DNA from: Fasciolopsis buskii
Taxonomy: Eukaryota > Platyhelminthes > Trematoda > Plagiorchiida > Fasciolidae
Direction: 5' to 3'
Assembly (NCBI GenBank): GCA_008360955.1
Contig: LUCM01008957.1
Coordinates: forward strand, 37,324 to 101,323
DNA: 64,000 nucleotides
A program made the position numbers and the translations under genes. The notes under the pieces were generated by a model. That model worked only from the letters and a program-made list of their open reading frames with translations, had not been told where the DNA came from and made no database searches. Of this stretch, positions 22,741 through 34,400 are shown one piece after another (position 1 is the first letter of the stretch; each line of letters begins with the position of its first letter).

Positions 22741-23269
22741 ACCCATTTGGGCTCTGGTGAGTATGAATGGCAATATGATGAGAGAAATCCAGAGGGATAC
22801 GGCGATGGGGAAATCGGGAAGACAAGCAAAAATAAATCAGACGCTTGGAGGGTACCCACAAAAGGGAAAGCAGAGAAAGTGGTTCGTCTTCAGTGACGGC
22901 GAAGATTGGATGGAGGCTATCGCTAGCATAGTTTGCGGGTAACAAAATGGATTAGAGACTAAACCGGAGAATTTGCTGTCAGCTAGTTTTAAAATAACCA
23001 GTATTGATAGAACACTGGCATCTTTCATTTTACCAGTGTGATCGTAAGCGTACGCCGATGGAAGAAGAAAACGTGTCGAAGAGGGTGGTAAGGAGTTTGA
23101 ATGTGATGACGGGGTGGCTGTTGTAGACATCTTGGGTATACGTACCCGGCGTGCATTTGGGAAACAGGGGATGTGGCAAAGTAACTCAGGTGGGTGGGAA
23201 CGTTGGGATCCTCGTGCTCTGAAATCCCGCTAAGTCTACAGCGGAAGAACCGGCGACGCATTAGGCGAG

Positions 23270-23600
23270 CACGGGCACTATGGGGTTTCCTCGATCGCAG
23301 GATTGGGTCTAGGCTGATAGGAGACAAACTCAATGCTGGAGGTGGTCCACTTTTTTCACAGTCCGGTTATAAATATTTGTATTTATTTTTTCCTAATGCA
23401 TGAGTGTTTGAGCCCATATAGGAACTTTCCGTACTTCCTCCGCCCGATCATAACGTTCCGCGTGCTGGCAGTTTTTTCGCAAATGCCAGGGGCGGTCTGT
23501 TTTCCTCACGTTCGTAAGCTATGGCCATGTTGATGTTGCAACAAGGGTTTCACTGCACACGGTTGTGGGAACGGAAAGTAGGGATAGGCGAGCACACGGA
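23270..23600 (-). repeat. Repeat block, probable CR1-class LINE 3' region, copy 3
   Basis: Best partner of 3440-3780 and 7150-7300. In minus-strand order it lies downstream of remnant D (24.07-24.76 kb), just as 3.4-3.8 kb lies downstream of remnant C, which supports reading it as the element's 3' region. Confidence 0.45.
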
Positions 23601-24064
23601 GGAGCACAACTGGTTTTGTGGAGCACCGACCGGGGTATGAACGAAGTCATCGCTAAGTCCGATCGCGTTTCGTGACTCCCACGGCATCATCCAGGAAGGT
23701 CAGGCGAGGGTGAAGTAACTAATAATAAAAGAGACAATGTTTTTTCACATGGTCTGGAGTCTGGGAAGTGTAGAGGCAAACAGGGCCGAATAAATGTCAT
23801 TAGGCGGAACGCAACAAAAGAAAAAGACGATTATTGAACCAATAGACGTTATTGGAACGAGAAAATTTCACTTCTTTAAAAAAGGGCGTGTAACTGGCTG
23901 GAGCCGATAGAATGGAAACGAGGGGAAAAAGGCGTTAAGTTATATGAGACGGCAGTCTCCGAAATATGTCCAAATACACGTTGTTCCTCTCTTTGCTGAT
24001 ACCAGATCCAGACTTCATCGTGCTGATTGTGGGGAAGAAGAAAGAGTCAGCAAGAATTTTTAGA

Positions 24065-24760
24065 AAATGATGGCTGACTCAGACGCACGCTCTTCCGAGA
24101 TAGGGGTGTTGGCCAGTTGAAAGACTTGGATGACGATTAGGTAGGTATTTATGGTGGCCGTAAAACTGAATTGGTTCTGTATGCATCGGATGCAAATGGG
24201 ATGCTTGTTCCAAAGCTTGGCATAATCAACAAGAAAAATACAACTTTAAGGATGATTAAATAATTTTTGTATGGATAGTTAAAGAGCCGTGGCGGAGGAA
24301 GTTGGTGTTGGCATAGGAGTCGGTGCAAGAGGAATGCCTATTCATCGCATTATGTAGAAAAGCCAAGTTAATTTTCAGTAGGCGTAGCTAACGTGGCTCG
24401 AGTCTGAGGGATAGACAGCGCTCCTTTTAATTCAGAGTCGACAATCAACCCATCAGATGCTCAGTGAAGCGTGTCTGAATGGTTTCAGTGAAAAGTCTAT
24501 CCAACTTTGACATGCTGAGGTGTATCAAAGTGCCATGCTCAAGTGGTGGGCAAAAGTATGTTTTATAAATGCTGAAGATACTGTCGGATAGATACATTGC
24601 GCAAAAAACAGGCTTGCATTTCTGGCAGCTTTAGCCGGCTAACTAACTACAGGCTCCGATAAATTTGGAGAGGCCGAGTAACTTAGACAACAAGCACCAG
24701 CTGTGGGTCTGCATTCGACAAGGAATCCGCGCAGCAAAATCGAATCTTAAGGTTGTGTTC
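24065..24760 (-). mobile_element. CR1-class LINE remnant D (RT thumb to tail)
   Basis: Close in layout to remnant A at 8370-8960. Minus-strand translation, with stops and frameshifts, gives YLSDSIFSIYKTY, PPLEHGTLIHLSM, LNYKERCLSLRLEP. The plus-strand stretch at 24070 (GGCTGACTCAGACGCACGCT) matches 8365. The right end at about 24.76 kb marks the end of recognisable minus-strand LINE material before the gene begins. Confidence 0.65.
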
Positions 24761-25249
24761 ACCTGTGTGAATATTTCACCGCCCATCTCTCGCGTCAGCA
24801 AAAGAACAACCTGTAGTAGAACGCAATATACGTCGTCAGTGACTGATAACATGTTGTGTTCTAAGGCATTCTGCAAAAATACACTTGGACTCCCCCATGT
24901 TCATCGACTACCGAAAAATGGGCATGCTTAATCCATGCTATCTTTTCGCCTGTGATGTGGGAGCAGTAGATGTGTGTCTATAGGAAGACCCGGGGCAGTA
25001 ATAGAGCGGTATATTTGTTGAATACTTTGTCCGGAGCTACCGATGTGACACATAATTTCAAGAATTTTAGAGCAAAATTAGATGGCAAGTGTTATGTGGT
25101 GAATTCTCACGTTTGTGTTCAAAGCATGTGTTACTTCTCTCGCTACAGGCCAGCTTTTGGAAGCCAAACGCAGAAATCTTTGGCAGACCATTTGTGGCAG
25201 TAACGCAGTCACCCGAGCGCTAATGATAACCCAAAGAATATAACACTAG

Positions 25250-25493
25250 CAGAAGTGGATGCATATCTTTGTGCATACCAACTCTGGTCGCTGGTTTGGT
25301 CCTTGGGCTCACCCCTGGACTGAACTCCCTTGACCTTGGGTCGACCTTGAGACCTGTGCTAGCGGTGCAATCGGCGATGTCGGAGGTCAATCGAACAAAT
25401 GGTTTGGATAGTAATAAACTTAGGGAAATCGACGCTAGCATTGCCGAGGGCAAGCTAATGCTCCAGGTCCTCAGATCCCTTCCGAAATCTGAG
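25250..25493 (+). CDS. PCM1: PCM1-like exon 1 of window (5' boundary uncertain)
   Basis: The frame is open from 25230. The 5' boundary could be an acceptor near 25249 or 25252, or translation could start at the ATG at 25377 (Met-Ser-Glu-Val-Asn). It encodes a helix (KLREIDASIAEGKLMLQVLR) and ends GAG|GTAAAT in phase 0. PCM1 proteins of other animals have a longer amino part, so I favour an internal exon. Upstream exons are not identified. Confidence 0.62.
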
Positions 25494-28400
25494 GTAAATT
25501 TTCTTTTTCTAATTGTCCCAGAATAATGACGCGTTCATTTCACGTTTCGAGGAGCTTGTTTCACGTCTTGAGAATTTCAAAAATCGGGGTCGCCAAAGCG
25601 ATGTAAGCTAAAACTTGTATATATTTTCTCAGGACTCTAGTGAAATACAGAACCAGCTGGATGCTTTGAAAGAGAAACAGGAAAAAATCCGGCAGATTCT
25701 TGACCAAACAGCTCACGTGTTTCAAGTGGGTCAATTGCTTCTTTGTTCAACGTGTTCTCAATCTTTAAATCCATAATATATTCCGGGTTAGTTGAATGGT
25801 ACTTCGATGAATCCGCACACTAAATGCATTCAATTAGGTTGCAGTCTACTCAGGTTTGTCTGGCCATGTGAGTGACTTGTTTTGGTTATTTGGTGAAGCT
25901 CAGAATAGGACATTTTTAGTAATTCAGCCGAGTAGTTAATCATCAATTGAAATGACAGAAGAGAAGGTACGATGGAACAATTTTGACGACATATACCTGA
26001 GGCGGACATGAATGAACCGCTTCCCCCAGGTGAATACACGGTGACCGCACTCACTGACGTCAGTTGATCTCCGATTGAAAGCTAATTGATTATTTGCCTA
26101 TGTAAATAAGATCAATTACCATAGTGAAGGATTTCTAGAGACTAGTTAACTCTTATTCAACCTTTTGTCTCCAATCCAATCTCTTTGCACCCTCTCCCAA
26201 CCCATACTGTCCGCACTGATACGCCCGATACTCATCGCGGTTCATTGAAAATAGTCTGGTAGCTCACATATCCTCGAGCCTCGCCAGCCTTTGAACCTCG
26301 GTTCCTTCAATGTGCTCACTCTCACGCAGGCTAGCCAACAGGCTTGCTTGGCTCTAACAGTGGACTTACTTTGATTGATGTCTGCTGTGTCAGTGAAACA
26401 CGAATTCAGGATTCAAGTAAAGTAATTCAGCTAACTGCGCCTAATGTCTCGTCAAGGTATTTCCTGCACACTTCAAGAAACGAGGCAACTCAAGCTGTTT
26501 GTGTGTGGACCAACGCGGTGTGTGAATAGTCTTAAATGAGAAGGCTGAAGCGGCCCTTTTAGACTGGGTCCTGGTGACCAGTCGCTTGTGCGCCGTAAGA
26601 CTGCAGGGATCAGTCGGCGTTCGGAAAGATCTTTTATGTTTCGCTTCCTTTATTGATGAAACAACAATGTGCATCAATTTTCAGGCAGGGGGCCGCGGCC
26701 AACAGAGGGCTGTCAAGTGGGGAAGTTGACCAGCGGTGGGAGAATTCGAACCCGCGACCTTGTCATCCAAGTACCACGACCTTATCCCTTTGGCCACCGC
26801 TGGCCGTTTATTTGTCATCTCGGCCTACGCCCCAGCAGACTTCAGCGCTGACATGCAGGAAGACGAGTTTTATGACGAACTTGTCACCCTTGTTCGGAAG
26901 AGCAAACGTTCTGACATTGTAGTGGTAGCGGGTGATTTTAACGCACAAGTTAGAGAACTGAGTGCCTCGGAGTCCTGTTTAGGTGGGCGGTGCGCCTTGT
27001 CTGCTCAACAAACAAATAACGTGGACAGGCTTCTCCAATTCTGTATGGACAAAAACTTATTCCTGTCTGGTACGAATTTTTGACACAATTCGCGTCGCAC
27101 AGCGACATGGCGTTCTAACTTGACAGGTAGTCTGAGTCAGATCGACCATATTTCAGTGAGCTTCCACTGGCGCGGTTCTGTCCAGAACTGTAGATCTTAC
27201 TGAACCTCGTATTTTGATTCGGACCATGCGTTAGTTTTTATGGGAGCAGATTTCGCCTATGGTCCTGGATTTAGCGTTCCTCAAAGACACTGGATCTCGC
27301 AAGGATCGCTGGGTCTAATGGAACAAAAACGCTAGCTCCCTCACTGCAAGGAGATTAATAGGATGCATCGACGGTTGCAGCGTCAATCGACGAAAAGCCC
27401 TAAGAATGGCCTTGAAAACTGGTGGGTCAAGGTAGCTGAAGAGATCGAAGTATCGGCCGCTTTAGGTAACAGTCGAAGACTGTTTAAGCTCGTACGTGAC
27501 AGCGGTGGGCGCCCAACTTCGGTTAGTAAATTCGTGTGCGATAGAAGCGGAGAGCTCATTCATGTTAGACATCAATGGGTCGGCCGTTGGGCAGAGTACT
27601 TCAGGGATCAGTTTAGCTGGCCACACGCTAACGTATTTCGGCCGACGTCTCCAGCTGCAAATCTTTGTGAGGTGTCTGTCGACTCCGTAACGAAATTTGA
27701 AGTAGTGCCAAATATTCGATTTCTGAAGAGGGGAAAGGCGGCGGGTCCCGACGACCTTTCCTCAATTCTTTTCAGATTGGGAGGAGAAGCCCTGGAGAAA
27801 TCAGTTACCTGATTGATTCGTGATATTTGAAATAAGGAACGTATTCCGTTATTGTGGAATAGGTCACTGTTCGTACCCAACTTTAAGAAGAGGACACTGA
27901 GTGATTGTAGCAGTCATCGTGGGATTAATTTAATTCCGGTAGTTGCTAAGGTGTTAGCTTCGATAATTCTGAGTCGTTTGACACCAGTTCGCGAGAGCAA
28001 CATCCGCCAGAGAAGTTGGTGAACCTGTTGCGACCATTGTACTCGCATACCTATGGTCGCGTGAGGGTACACGGCGAACTATCAAGTTTATTCGAAACAA
28101 CTAGTGGCGTTCGATAAGGGTGTCCCATCTCTCCATTCTTGTTCAACTTCGTCATGGACGAAGTGATGGAAAATGCTTTAGGTCTCCAGGCTGTACGAAT
28201 CGAACTGGGAAGTGGAGAGAAGAAATGTGATCTAGATTACACAGATGACTTTGTGTGCCTTTTCGAATCTACGAACCATGCAAAACGGGCACTAGATAGA
28301 CTGTCGAGATCGGTTGCTCGGTTCGGCGTGTGCTTTGCACCTTCAAAGTGCAAAGTCCTATTACAGGACTGGACGACAGCAGCGCCGAACTTGATACTGG

Positions 28401-31400
28401 ATGGAGAGGAGCTGACGATTGTGGACCGTTTCACCTACCTTGGTAGCCGCGTGTCCAACGATGGTAGCTCGGGATTGGAGGTACGTATGCGTATATCCAG
28501 GGCTCGTGCAGCTTACGCTGGATTAAAGCACTTGTGGCGTCGGCCTGATATTTCGCTGAAGTTGGAAGGTCGTGTGTACTGTGCTGCAGTGCGTTCAGTT
28601 CTGTTGTACGGTTGCGAGAGGTGGAGTATGCGTGTGGGCGATGTTCGTCCGTTATAGGTTTTGGACGACCGATGTCTACGTAGTATGGCTAGGATTGGAT
28701 GGAGTGACCGGGTTAGTAGTGTAAAAATCAGAAATCTAATACTAGGTGCCGGCTCTCAGAATACCTTAATTGAGCATGTGAAACTTAGTAGACTACGCTG
28801 ATTGCGTCGTGTTGCATACGGCGAGCACTCGTCTACCATGCCGTGCCCTATTTGAGGAATGAGAGAAGCCACCTGGAGGTCAACAGATGGCGTGGCAACG
28901 TGGGATGAGGAAATGTACGGCGAACTTAGCCAGATTAGGTGTTTCTTGTCTTCGTGGTGTTTGTCCGGAAGACTAGGTGGCTGGAGACACTGAAGGATAT
29001 GGTAATGAACCGTAATCAGTGGCGATCGTTTTGTCATTTTCTATCGAATCAGAATGATTGGGAGAGTGCGTTTATGCAATTAGACTGTGTTCCGTTTGTT
29101 CGCTGCAGCAGTATCTTATCTCTTCCTCATGTGTAGGTCCACTCCCTGTTTCCCTTAGATATTCACTCTTTATAGAAACGTGTAACTCTGGGGAAAGGCA
29201 CCTGCCAGTGAGGCTTGTCTTGCTGTTTAACGCTGAACGACCATGATGATGCCGATCGAGCCATTTCACCTGTTTTCACTAACCACTGCTTCGTGGGATC
29301 TCGTCGGCCCCAAACCGACAGTCCAACTACACCTACACGAGCCAATCCACTGGTTAAAGTTTTCACGCTTTTTTCTCATGTCATCTACTGGCCACCCGAA
29401 ACCATCCTTCAACCATCACCCGCCTCGGACAACGGCATACAACGAAGCAGTCGTCCGGTGGGCATGCGAAAAACATGTCCCAACCACCCTAACCGATTCT
29501 GATTCAATGGTTGTTCTAAAGACTGGACCCTACAACGTAGTAATTTTATGGTTAACTCCCGATTTACTCACAAAATTCCACGACTGCTACAAAGACGACG
29601 GTTTTCAACCACCGAAAGTCTTCGCATATCATCTGCTATCAACGGTCACTTTTCGGGGCCACAGCGCAATACCAATCTCACCACTGCCGATTATACTCGA
29701 CTCTCGATCAATAACCAGATCTCACGCTGACGCAACAGGTGCATCAAATTACAAAATATCAGTCGAGCCTTCTGTACGCGTGACCATCAGGTGAGATACA
29801 ACTACCCAAGAAACCAAATCTATCCACCTTATCTGGTTGCTTCCCTGCACGAACAAGGTTCGACTTCGAAACAATCAGATCCTGCAACAGCATTTTAGAC
29901 CTCAAAGAAGCAAAACGTATCCCAAACATAACTACACTACCGTTAAGACGGTCGAGAAATACTTGCAACTTACTTGAAGCTTTACTCAGTAATACAGCAT
30001 CGTCCGCATATCCAAAGTTGGACAAATTCCTATCTGAGCAAATGTCAATGCCACCATTGTCACCTGAGGACAGGTTTATCTCCAAAACCCTGTCGATGAC
30101 AAAGTTAAAAAGAGAAGGTGAAAGAGGGCAACCTTGACGAACACCACCTCTGGTGAATTCATCATAGGCAAGAACTCGGCTTCGGGCATTCGCATAAAGA
30201 GACTGGATGAGTGAAATGAATTTCATTGACACAACATTCAGTAAGTGACACCAGAGAACTGGAGGAATGAATCGAACGTCGGTTTCAAATCAAGAAAGAC
30301 AGAAACCGTGGATCCACGAAATATGTGCGTAAGTTCTAAAACCTGTCACAAAGTGAGAATTTGTTCAGTACAACCCTGACCACGATGGAAATCGGCTTGG
30401 TTCCCAAGCGCACGCCTTTCGCGAATACTGCATAATCGCCAGAGGTTAATGTCCGCGAAGAGTTTGGATACAATGCCTACCAAGCTAATTCCACTGTGGT
30501 CTTTACATGAGGACCTGTCACCTTTATTTAAATTAGTTCTACGACCCATTCACAGCAATCTTTAGCAAGTAAAGCAAGTGTATCACGTCTTGTTTGGTGT
30601 CCGAAGGATTCGTTAGCTAGCTGGCTGGAGACTGAAGGATATGCCAGCAAACCGTGAGCAGTGGTGATCTTGTTGTCATTTTTTGTCATATCAGAATTGC
30701 TGAAGAAGTGTGCTTATACATGTTGACTTTATATCGTGTGTTGGGTACTCTCTTTTCCCAGCCCTGTTTCAATGCATCTACTGGTTTTCTTGCTTATTTA
30801 TTTTCTCTGCTGCAACGAGAAACTGAGAGAAAATAGCGGTTGGTGCGAGTTTTCTTGTTGTTTAGCGCTGAACGACGATGATAATGGTGATGGTGATATG
30901 TGACACGTAGTTCTCTTTTTGTTTTGTTTACTAAAGTTCCACCCGGTTGATCAACGGCACTTAGATAAGTAGCTGCAGTTGTAGGTTATTCACCTCGCCT
31001 TCCTCGCGCAGCCACTGAATGTTGACCTGTCGGGTTATATGTAACATATAATTGGCTTGACTTGTCTGTCTTTGTGTCAACGATTCATCTTTCTGTGATT
31101 TCGGTCCGTCTCTCCTGTAGACCTTTGAATTGCATCCTTACCAGCCACGTCTCAAAATGTCTAACCTCTGTCGTCCACTTATCTTCGTTCCCGGGCTACA
31201 AAATTTAAAATTTTGCTTCTTTTTCGCATACTTTCAGTCTTTTTTTGAAAGCACGGTTAGGGTGCGATACGGTTTTCTAAGCCATCTTGAAAGATTCAGA
31301 AGAGTCAGTTTCGATCCCACAGTATGTGTGTGTATGTATTATCAGTAAACATATGGGGTGGTCATGAGGCTCTATATTGTGGACAGATATACCGTCCAGT

Positions 31401-34400
31401 TTATTTTTCGTAGGCGTTTGACTTCTGGTAATTTTTAAATTCCACTTCCTGTTAGGACTTTGCGTATCAGAATAGAATTAGTTTGTTTTATGCAGCTTCC
31501 TTAGCCACGAAAGTTTCGGTCATCATCACTAAATCGGAAGTCCAAGACAGGTTTTTAGGAAAGAAAATGATTAACCACGTAGTATTTGTGTTTCTTCGAA
31601 CGTTAACAGAATTCTCTGCCAATTGCCGAGTGTGCTGGTTCTTCGCACAATAGAACTATTCCAGAAAATGCACCGTCTGCAGAATTGTTGTCTCAATTCA
31701 GAACGTTGTTCTCTGCAGCCACGTCTGCCGACGGGGACCACGCAAATACGACGAAATCGGGTACAGAATTGAATTCAACTGAGACGTTGAAAAAGTCTGA
31801 GGAGATGAATCCCACTAATGCAAAAGAAATTGAAAATGTCAACAAGACCGAAACGAAAGCATCGCAGTCAGACGCACTCAATTCATTGGTTCGCCTTTCG
31901 CAGTTCAATGTGAGTTTTCTCCTAGTGATTTGATGCACAATCAATGCATGCGTACTGGTTGATTTCGGCTTTCTGTATCCTTATTCAGACACAGTGCGCA
32001 AAACTGGATGATCTCATTGAAGATACTAGACGCTTTCAGAGCATGGTTGATCGTTTGACTGATATTACACGACGGGCAGTAAGTTAAATTCCCCGTTTTT
32101 TCTCCGTATATTTCAACACTTTGGTAATTAAAATTCCTCTGTCTTTTATAGCACTTGCCGCAAGCTACTGGGTTTCTGATAGATATTTCCACTCGTTTTG
32201 GTGAGCTACGGAAGAGTTTCGATTCATTGAAGGAGAGTTATCAGGTGTGTTCAATGTAAATCAAAGAAGCTTCATTGTCCGCCATATCTGAATTGCTTAC
32301 TAATGTGTTGGTATTTTTTTCGCAATACCGTTGGCATTTCCATTGTCTGTTCAACTTTGTACTAAAAGCGAACCCTAATTTTCATTTCGTTTTTACTTGA
32401 TATCATTGTGATTAATATTTACGGCTGAATGAAGATAGAGCTAATGAATATAAACACAAAATCCCCTATACATAGTAATTACTAACCAAAGTATGTCACC
32501 ACTCCCTTTATTTTTGCTTGATAAATCCGGTGGTGGAGTTTTCTCTTCATAAAGTAAAAGGTTATCTTCTTCCTTACATCAGAACTAGAATGAGAAAACT
32601 TTGGCCTTGATGTACACTTTAACCTCAAAATAGTGACAGTAAGTGTTTATACACATGCATGTATGTAGTATCCCACTTATCTGCGAATGTCCAATCATGT
32701 TGAAATTTCACTCTTTTGAGCGAATTGCGACATGCCATGATGCTGGTATTTTTTCAGGTTCAGTTTGAATTGTATTATGGCTGTAGTCGTCTTCTCTCAC
32801 AGATGAATGTATGGACAAGACAACCAAGTAACCCGGAAGTCAAATAGCTGATTTCAGAATGTATTTATTTGCAGACGTTGAAAACAATCCTTAGTTTTAG
32901 TATCCACAATGATGAAAATGTTTCAATAAATAGCAGTGAGGTTTCACTGCTTTTATAAACTCTTAAGCAACGGAGGTTTGTTATTCGGTTTTGGTTTTCA
33001 TGCTTTAATGCAGGATATCAGGTCCGAGAAGGAAATACCAGAAGAATTGCGCGCTGCTCAGGTATTTCTCTCTGTGACTACGTTAATTATTGATCTAAAT
33101 GTTTTTGCCCTTTGTCGTTTTCATTCAGAACTCCTGGTTCTATTACTTCTATGGATACCTTTTTCGATTAGATTCTCACAAGTCATTGTTTCCTTCTTTG
33201 GAGTTTACCCTGTTCAGCCATTCGGCAGTTATTGCTATGATTATCATTAGTAGTGTCATTTTCACTATTATTATTATTGTCACTGTGGTTGTTATTGTTT
33301 TTACTACTATTATAGTGCTATGGCTCTTGAAATTCGGTTATATCCGCAGCACAGTTACCAGGAAGATTTGCCAACTCCACTTAGTCGTTTGGTGTCTTGA
33401 TCCATTCTTGCGGGATATATTGCCTCTGATCTCTGCTGATTTCCGTGTACTTATTTTTTTCTAGGTGAAAAGAAGTTTAGGATAGGTATATAGAAGTACA
33501 TAAATAGCGGCAAACTGCTGCCACCCACTAGGAACGCAGAAGCACTTCAGATCTCGGGGAGTCAAGCGCGAAGTTTCGAACTAAGCTGATACTGTTCATC
33601 ACCTAATATGATGACGAGGACTCTTGCGATGAGGGATCCAAAAATTCGATTAAGCTCACAAATTTGTGTCATCATGTTATTCACCAATCTTCGTCAATCT
33701 TGTTTTGGTTCTTGTGTCGTCGGAACCATGGCGATAAAACTAAAACAATGCGAGCAAAAGATAGAAGAAACATCTGTGTAGAATTCGTCACACGTGACGA
33801 TTGTCCGTAGTCGTACTTAGTGGCTCTGTGAGTCATCGTACTACTCCAGTGTCCGGTCCAGAGCAAGCTTGTTTATTCGTGGATGCATCTCTAGCCTTTT
33901 CGTAGCCAAACGCGGTCTGCGAAGCAGTCGAGTTTTCCCAGACTAATCGGTCGGCAATAGCGGGTTCACGCGCCTTTTCTTAAAAACCTTGTCGGGTAAA
34001 TGGAACACGACAAGGGGCAGTGGCCTTATTTTGTTGGCCTACCACACGTGCGATGTCACAACAACGCCGGCGAACTTGTGGTACTCTTTACGAAAAACTT
34101 TTGCCGAATGAAAATCCATCACGCCCTCGACATTATCGTTGCTTGTCCGCCGCCGCTGATTCAGTGGGTTTTGGCCTACGTTATCCACAGCCAACCCCCA
34201 GTATTGATGCGCATTCTTTTATCTGCAGCTCGGGGACGCGCCTGGTGGCATACCTCTCTGCCCTGGGTCCGAGCTGGGACTCAGTCGGTTGATGTGTAAG
34301 AAGTTGACGGTTTATTTGAGTGAACTTTTCTTTTGCTTTGTAATTCCCTTATAGTTAACTGGTCTGCAAGATTTTCTAGTCACGCTAGACCGTAATTTGG

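Larger units (their letters stand above)
26281..29245 (+). mobile_element. RTE-class LINE E1 in PCM1 intron 3
   Basis: A 3 kb element with endonuclease, reverse transcriptase, C-terminal region and 3' UTR in order, ending in TTTAACGCTGAACGA then an ATG-repeat tail, which is the shared 3' terminus of this family in the window. RTE-class elements have one ORF and end in short tandem repeats. It carries a SINE inside the endonuclease, several stops, and a deletion across the first RT motifs, so it is dead. Its first 1.06 kb is nearly identical to 39.73-40.79 kb. Confidence 0.82.

Noticed and set aside
25149..25199. Upstream PCM1-like exon (acceptor at 25148, helix QLLEAKRRNLWQTI, donor GTAACG)
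   Set aside because: The splice sites and helix look plausible, but no acceptor that I could find restores the frame of the next exon. Left out until transcript data exist.
26730..26803. Functional tRNA gene on the minus strand
   Set aside because: The acceptor stem and B box are good, but the anticodon loop does not have 7 nt and the unit is fused to a SINE body; the same unit recurs inside E4.
34000..34299. 99-codon frame as an independent gene
   Set aside because: Lies within an intron of the PCM1-like gene, overlaps another frame of equal length and has no recognisable domain; kept only as a low-confidence exon candidate.
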